Below, one piece after another: positions 8,087 through 11,677 of a stretch of DNA of 11,677 bases (the stretch's first letter is position 1; every line of letters begins with the position of its first letter). The notes beneath the pieces were generated by a model. That model made no database searches. It had not been told where the DNA came from and worked only from the letters and a program-made list of their open reading frames with translations. The translations under genes and the position numbers were made by a program. Source of the DNA: Verrucomicrobiales bacterium (GTDB taxonomy: Bacteria > Verrucomicrobiota > Verrucomicrobiia > Verrucomicrobiales > DEV007). The DNA lies in the NCBI GenBank assembly GCA_021648365.1, contig JAKISY010000124.1, positions 1 through 11,677 of the forward strand. Reading direction: 5' to 3'.

Positions 8087-8113
8087 TTGCTCGATAGAGC
8101 AAGCTTTGAGCAA
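8087..8113 (+). promoter_or_regulatory. alternative stem-loops in the ilvN leader
   Basis: TTGCTC (8087-8092) can pair with GAGCAA at 8097-8102 (four-base loop) or with a second GAGCAA at 8108-8113. The two stems exclude each other and lie just after the predicted transcription start. A pyrimidine-rich stretch (CTTTCCCTTTT) follows. Attenuator-like switching is possible, but no Ile/Leu/Val-rich leader peptide is seen with it. Confidence 0.3.
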
Positions 8114-8153
8114 CTTTCCCTTTTAAAAGAGAGTCATATTAGGATTTGACCAA

Positions 8154-8189
8154 ATGGAGGTTTGCTATCACGGTAGCCATCGCTTTTGA
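8154..8189 (+). CDS. possible 11-codon upstream ORF in the ilvN leader
   Basis: An ATG at 8154, nine bases after AGGA (8141-8144), opens a short frame encoding MEVCYHGSHRF and ending in TGA at 8187-8189, four bases before the AGGAG of ilvN. The peptide is not rich in branched-chain residues, so it is not a classical ilv attenuation leader. Its Gly-Ser codons are the left arm (GGTAGC) of a stem whose right arm touches the ilvN ribosome site, so its translation could affect ilvN. It may equally be chance. Confidence 0.25.
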   Translation: MEVCYHGSHRF

Positions 8190-8202
8190 ATGAGGAGCTA
8201 CC
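8172..8202 (+). promoter_or_regulatory. stem next to the ilvN ribosome-binding site
   Basis: GGTAGC (8172-8177) pairs with GCTACC (8197-8202). The AGGAG ribosome site (8193-8197) lies in the loop and shares its last base with the stem. The AGGAG is 14 bases from the ATG, longer than usual, and the stem also occupies part of that spacer. This suggests translational control but is based on one short stem. Confidence 0.3.
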
Positions 8203-8211
8203 AATAGAATC

Positions 8212-8727
8212 ATGACTGACTCGAATATCATACCACGCCATACGATCTCTGTGCTTGTAGAAAACAAGTTTGGGGTGCTGGCGCGTGTCGCGGGTATGTT
8301 CAGTGGCCGTGGTTACAATATACATTCTTTGAATGTGGCTCCTAGCCATGACCCCAAACTGTCGCGGATGACGATCACGGTGCGTGAGCGTGAGGATAAA
8401 TTGAATCAGATCATCAAGCAGTTGTATAAGTTGGTGGATTCGCTCGAGGTGGTGGATTTTCGCGAGGGAGACCATGTTTTTCGCGAGTTGGTGCTGATCC
8501 GGATCAAGGCGGATAAAGAAACCCGTCCGGCAATCATCGAGCTGTGTGATATTTTTCGTGCTAAAATCGTGGATGTCAGCCCTGATAAAATCACCGTGGA
8601 GGTGACGGGTAACGAGAGCAAGATCAGTCAGTTTATCACCTTGATGGAGGATTATGAAATCCTCGACCTCACTCGCACGGGCAAGATTGTATTGCCACGG
8701 GCGAATCAGGATCGTGTGGGAGAATAA
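8212..8727 (+). CDS. ilvN: acetolactate synthase small (regulatory) subunit
   Basis: The 171-residue regulatory subunit of acetolactate (acetohydroxyacid) synthase, the first shared step of valine, leucine and isoleucine synthesis in the cytoplasm. It binds the catalytic IlvB subunit, raises its activity and confers feedback inhibition by valine. The N-terminal ACT domain is clear: HTISVLVENKFGVLARVAGMFSGRGYNI with the following SLNVAP and SRMTI segments (residues about 10-85). The C-terminal subunit domain follows (RELVLIRIKAD to TRTGKIVLPR). Length is normal for the family (about 160-175). The start is forced: the frame has a stop at 8191-8193 and only this ATG follows. The name ilvH would serve equally. 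The catalytic ilvB gene, often directly upstream, is absent here; the neighbour on that side is the divergent primase-helicase gene. The leader has several possible regulatory structures. Confidence 0.95.
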   Translation: MTDSNIIPRHTISVLVENKFGVLARVAGMFSGRGYNIHSLNVAPSHDPKLSRMTITVREREDKLNQIIKQLYKLVDSLEVVDFREGDHVFRELVLIRIKADKETRPAIIELCDIFRAKIVDVSPDKITVEVTGNESKISQFITLMEDYEILDLTRTGKIVLPRANQDRVGE

Positions 8728-8854
8728 AGCGATGGGGGAGATTGGCTTTGCTTACAGCTTCAGGCAGTAGCTATTTCAAAAAGGCTGATGTTTGGAGGTG
8801 GAGCTTTGATGGCTATTCATTAGCGAGGTTTTAGCAGATTAGATTACTAGAACC

Positions 8855-9610
8855 ATGAAAAAAAACGGATACGCTCTGTTCGACTTAGATCACACTTTGC
8901 TGCCCTTTGATACGCAGGTATTGTTTTGTAATTATGTGTTGCAGCGCGATGACGCTCGGCGGCGGTTGTATGTGTTTTTGTTCGTCTTGTTTTTGCCATT
9001 GGCTTTGCTGAGAATCTGCAGTATTCACCGCATGAAGCGGGTGTTTTCGTCGTATTTATGGCGGATGCCTGAGCAGCGACTGCGCCAGTTGGCACGACGG
9101 TTTGCGGAGGAGGAAGTGCCGAGAGTGCTTTATCCTGAAGTATTGGCTGAGCTAAAAAAACATCAGCAAGCTGGTCGGCTTACGATTTTGAACAGTGCTA
9201 GTCCGACTTTTTATGCGGAAGAGATCGCGAGAGTGCTGGGTTTTGATCACTGCGTAGCGACGCGGGTGGAGGTGGAGGATCCGATGCATCTCATCCCACA
9301 GATTGATGGGCCAAATAACAAACACGGGGCGAAGATACCACCGATGATTGAGCGGGGAATGTTACCTGAAGGCTTCGATCCTGAGCGTGGAGATCAGTTG
9401 CCGGACAGTTATGGGTATTCGGATAGTCGAGCGGACGTGCCGCTGCTGAGTATTTGTGAGAAGGGGATCATGATTCATCCCAGTGAAGCTTATGCGACGA
9501 TCGGCAAAGAGCGTGGATGGACGACGATGCTGCCACAGCAGCCTTACGAGGGTAAATGGGGTGGACGCTTGGCTTCGGTGAAGCAGGCGTTGGGGATTTA
9601 TCGGGTGTGA
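8855..9610 (+). CDS. HAD-IB family (SerB-like) hydrolase
   Basis: A 251-residue haloacid dehalogenase superfamily protein of subfamily IB, most likely a phosphatase; its substrate cannot be told from sequence. Motif I is FDLDHTLL (nucleophile Asp 10, acid/base Asp 12), motif II is the Ser in LNSAS (Ser 114), a motif III lysine is likely Lys 160 (HGAK) or Lys 156, and motif IV is GYSDSRAD (Asp 190, Asp 194), so the full catalytic set is present. Residues about 38-54 (LYVFLFVLFLPLALLRI) are strongly hydrophobic and could be a membrane-associated helix of the cap region, as in several HAD-IB proteins. It starts 127 bp after ilvN, with a weak ribosome site and no clear terminator between them, so co-transcription is possible but unproven. 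TTG-rich leucine usage matches the SNF2 gene. An antitoxin fragment begins right at its stop codon. Confidence 0.88.
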   Translation: MKKNGYALFDLDHTLLPFDTQVLFCNYVLQRDDARRRLYVFLFVLFLPLALLRICSIHRMKRVFSSYLWRMPEQRLRQLARRFAEEEVPRVLYPEVLAELKKHQQAGRLTILNSASPTFYAEEIARVLGFDHCVATRVEVEDPMHLIPQIDGPNNKHGAKIPPMIERGMLPEGFDPERGDQLPDSYGYSDSRADVPLLSICEKGIMIHPSEAYATIGKERGWTTMLPQQPYEGKWGGRLASVKQALGIYRV

Positions 9611-9759
9611 GTGCTGATACAGCGCTACGCTTCGAGCAATGTTTTGCCATGCCTGCGGAGTGGCTCATGCGACTGCAAGCGAAGTATGATTATGCTAAAG
9701 CCTATCATGAAAAATCTCAGAACATTCAAAAAGAGGTAACTCGATTAGTGGTGGTTTAA
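9607..9759 (+). pseudogene. HigA-family antitoxin C-terminal remnant
   Basis: From GTG 9607 to TAA 9757-9759 one frame encodes about 50 residues beginning VSADTALRF and continuing with PAEWLMRLQAKYDYAKA. This matches the end of HigA/VapI-type XRE antitoxins, where the pattern is typically ITADTALRLar..G.spefWlnLQ..YDL..a. Intact HigA proteins are about 90-110 residues with an N-terminal helix-turn-helix that binds their own promoter. Here that part is missing: upstream of 9604 the frame runs through the HAD gene and has no HTH character. No higB toxin ORF is visible nearby. It is therefore a relic of a toxin-antitoxin locus cut at the HAD stop codon, and probably not translated, since no ribosome site suits the GTG. 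Confidence 0.7.
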
Positions 9760-9950
9760 GTTCCTGAGATATTCGACACATCTCTACTGAGTGTTAGAAT
9801 TTAGAACTTCTTGAAGGGTTTGGGTGGTTTAGGAAATGACTCGTTCACGGAATAGGCATGTATAACGAGGAAATTTTCACCGTTTCCTAGCTTTTCCTTG
9901 CTCCATTTCTTGGAACCTATACGCTTCTCCATACTGATTAGAAACAAGCC
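9760..9950. other. intergenic stretch before hsdM
   Basis: No ORF is credible here. The stretch holds an imperfect T-rich hairpin (AGGAAA 9868-9873 with TTTCCT 9883-9888, 9-nt loop) followed by TAGCTTTTCC, which could be a weak terminator or an operator ahead of hsdM. TATAAC (9861-9866) resembles a -10 box, but I find no matching -35 at a normal distance. Confidence 0.35.
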
Positions 9951-11677
9951 ATGACTTCTGAAAAAATCACACTCTCTCAGCTGGAAAGTTTTCTGCTGAA
10001 ATCTGCCGATATTCTACGTGGCAAGATGGATGCCTCCGAATTCAAAGAGTTCATCTTTGGGATGCTCTTCCTGAAGCGGCTCTCCGACGAGTTCGACCTG
10101 AAACGCAAACAAGTCCGCAAACAGTACGCCCACCAACCAGACCTGATCGACGAGCTGCTTGAGGATAAGACCTCCTACGGCGAGACATTCTTCGTGCCCG
10201 TCCGCGCCCGCTGGAACGAGTCATGGACCGATGAAGATGGCCAGTTGGTCCCGGCGTTGAAGGACCTGAAGCATGACATCGGCAACATGCTCAACAAGGC
10301 GATCGCCGCCATCGAAGAGGAAAACGATGCGCTCGCCGGCGTCTTGAAGAACAACATCGACTTCAACGCAGTCAAGGGCAAGACCAAGATCCCGGACCAG
10401 AAGTGGAAAGATCTTCTCGACCACTTTAACCAACAACAGTTCGTGCTCGTCAACGACAACTTCGAGTTCCCCGATCTACTCGGTGCAGCATACGAGTACC
10501 TCATCAAGTTCTTCGCCGACAGCGCCGGAAAGAAAGGCGGTGAGTTCTATACACCCGCCGAGGTCGTGCGTCTTCTCGTGCAACTCACCAAGCCCGAAGC
10601 GGGCAACACGGTCTACGACCCCACCGCGGGCTCCGGCGGCTTCTTGATCCAGTCGCATCAGTACATCGAAGAGCAAGGCCAAGACCCCAACGACCTCGCA
10701 CTCTACGGCCAGGACTCCAACGGCACCGTCTGGTCGATCTGCATCATGAACATGATCCTCCACAACATCACCCATTTCACCATCGAGAACGGCGACACGT
10801 TGGAGGATCCGCAGATCCTGGAGAACGGCCAGGTGCGCAAGTTCGACCGCGTGCTGGCCAATCCGCCCTTCTCACAGAACTACAGCCGGGCAAGTGTGAA
10901 GTACACCAGCCGCTTCCGGGAGTGGTGCCCCGAGACCGGCAAGAAGGCCGACCTGATGTTTGTGCAGCACATGCTGGCGAGCCTCAAGTCCGACGGTCAC
11001 ATGGCCACCATCATGCCGCACGGTGTGCTCTTCCGGGGCGGCAAGGAGAAACTCGTCCGCGAGTTGTTCATCAACGACGACGTAATCGAAGCCATCATCA
11101 GCCTCCCCCCCGGCCTCTTCTACGGCACCGGCATCCCCGCATGTGTCCTCGTCTGCAACAAGAACAAGCCCGACGAGCTGAAGGACAAGATCCTGTTCAT
11201 CAATGCCGACCGCGAGTTTGCCGAGGGAAAAAACCAAAACAAACTCCGCCCAGAAGACATCGAGAAAATCGATACCATCTGCTCTACCAAACAAGAGGTG
11301 CACAAATACTCGCGCCTCGTCACCGCTGAGGAGATTGCTAGCGAGCACGATTACAATCTCAACATTCGCCGCTACGTGGACAACACCCCAGACCCCGAGC
11401 CCGAGGACGTGCAAGCTCACCTGCTCGGCGGCATCCCAGAGGATGAGGTGCTGGCCCAAAAAGACCGTCTCGGAAAGTTTGCGCTACAACCCTCCGACCT
11501 CTTTCAGTCTGCGACCGAACAGCGCCCGGGCTACCTTTCGTTTATCGAAAGCATCGATGCCAAATCCGCGATCAAATCCACCATCGAATCTTCTGCCCCC
11601 CTCCAGAAAACCGTCAACAACCACTATGACGTGCTAGAAGCTTGGTGGCAGATTGCCCGCAACGATTTTGCCAAGCT
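9951..11677 (+). CDS. hsdM: type I restriction-modification methyltransferase subunit, 3' end outside the window
   Basis: The N6-adenine methyltransferase (M) subunit of a type I restriction-modification system. With the HsdS specificity subunit it methylates host recognition sites, and with HsdR it forms the restriction complex. The ATG at 9951 opens a frame uninterrupted to the window edge, 575 full codons. Residues about 8-150 are the helical HsdM N-terminal domain (ADILRGKMDASEFKEFIFGM). The catalytic domain follows with GGEFYTP (196-202), the AdoMet-binding motif I DPTAGSGGF (223-231), the catalytic NPPF (304-307) and LPPGLFYGTGIP downstream. Codons in the middle of the gene end mostly in C (GCC, GAC, ATC, CTC, AAC), unlike the TTG/GTG-rich SNF2 and HAD genes, which suggests horizontal acquisition. 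hsdS and hsdR are expected downstream but not visible. The upstream ribosome site is weak (AGAAACAAGCC). Confidence 0.95.
   Translation, partial: MTSEKITLSQLESFLLKSADILRGKMDASEFKEFIFGMLFLKRLSDEFDLKRKQVRKQYAHQPDLIDELLEDKTSYGETFFVPVRARWNESWTDEDGQLVPALKDLKHDIGNMLNKAIAAIEEENDALAGVLKNNIDFNAVKGKTKIPDQKWKDLLDHFNQQQFVLVNDNFEFPDLLGAAYEYLIKFFADSAGKKGGEFYTPAEVVRLLVQLTKPEAGNTVYDPTAGSGGFLIQSHQYIEEQGQDPNDLALYGQDSNGTVWSICIMNMILHNITHFTIENGDTLEDPQILENGQVRKFDRVLANPPFSQNYSRASVKYTSRFREWCPETGKKADLMFVQHMLASLKSDGHMATIMPHGVLFRGGKEKLVRELFINDDVIEAIISLPPGLFYGTGIPACVLVCNKNKPDELKDKILFINADREFAEGKNQNKLRPEDIEKIDTICSTKQEVHKYSRLVTAEEIASEHDYNLNIRRYVDNTPDPEPEDVQAHLLGGIPEDEVLAQKDRLGKFALQPSDLFQSATEQRPGYLSFIESIDAKSAIKSTIESSAPLQKTVNNHYDVLEAWWQIARNDFAK

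Noticed and set aside
9760..9790. GAGAT...ATCTC hairpin after the antitoxin remnant
   Set aside because: Only five base pairs with no T tract; indistinguishable from chance.
10872..11459. 195-codon minus-strand frame opposite hsdM
   Set aside because: The plus frame carries all HsdM motifs. The Val/Leu/Ala-rich antisense frame follows from its C-ending codons.
1..11677. CRISPR arrays, tRNA and rRNA genes
   Set aside because: I found no regularly spaced direct repeats and nothing resembling a tRNA cloverleaf or rRNA on either strand.

Overview
This is a bacterial window of mixed accessory and core character. The proteins are bacterial throughout: an IS66 transposase, a type I restriction-modification subunit, a DUF4143 ATPase and the regulatory subunit of acetolactate synthase. 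The combination of a SWIM-SNF2 helicase, an IS66 element and an unlinked ilvN would suit a PVC-type bacterium such as Verrucomicrobiota. That is only an impression, because no rRNA or other phylogenetic marker is present.

Layout. At the left edge is the 3' part of an IS66-family transposase (2-751), whose probable right terminus lies at about 759. Some 60 bp later a SWIM-zinc-finger SNF2 helicase starts (best start 821, ends 3529). A 235-bp gap carries a good sigma70-type promoter and a leader hairpin, and leads to an AAA_14/DUF4143 ATPase (3765-5018). Its stop codon sits in an 11-bp perfect inverted repeat that probably ends transcription between two convergent genes. On the minus strand is the most notable gene (7938-5077): a 953-residue protein joining a TOTE-type archaeo-eukaryotic primase (AEP) domain, a superfamily 2 helicase and a C-terminal DUF559/Vsr-like endonuclease. 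It diverges from ilvN (8212-8727), which has a structured leader and a possible 11-codon upstream ORF. An HAD-IB phosphatase-like gene follows (8855-9610), then a C-terminal scrap of a HigA-family antitoxin starting at its stop codon (9607-9759). The right edge is filled by hsdM (9951 onward), the methyltransferase subunit of a type I restriction-modification system. It has no stop in the window, and its codon use is visibly different from its neighbours.

How the genes fit together. ilvN and perhaps the HAD gene look like resident metabolic genes. Around them lie genes typical of genomic conflict and exchange: the primase-helicase-nuclease, the type I RM gene, a toxin-antitoxin relic, an insertion sequence and a DUF4143 ATPase. 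The SNF2 helicase may belong with these or may be an ordinary chromosomal gene. The region reads as a small defence/mobile island interleaved with core genes. The best candidate for an under-described system is the primase-helicase-nuclease fusion, which appears to have all its active-site motifs intact.
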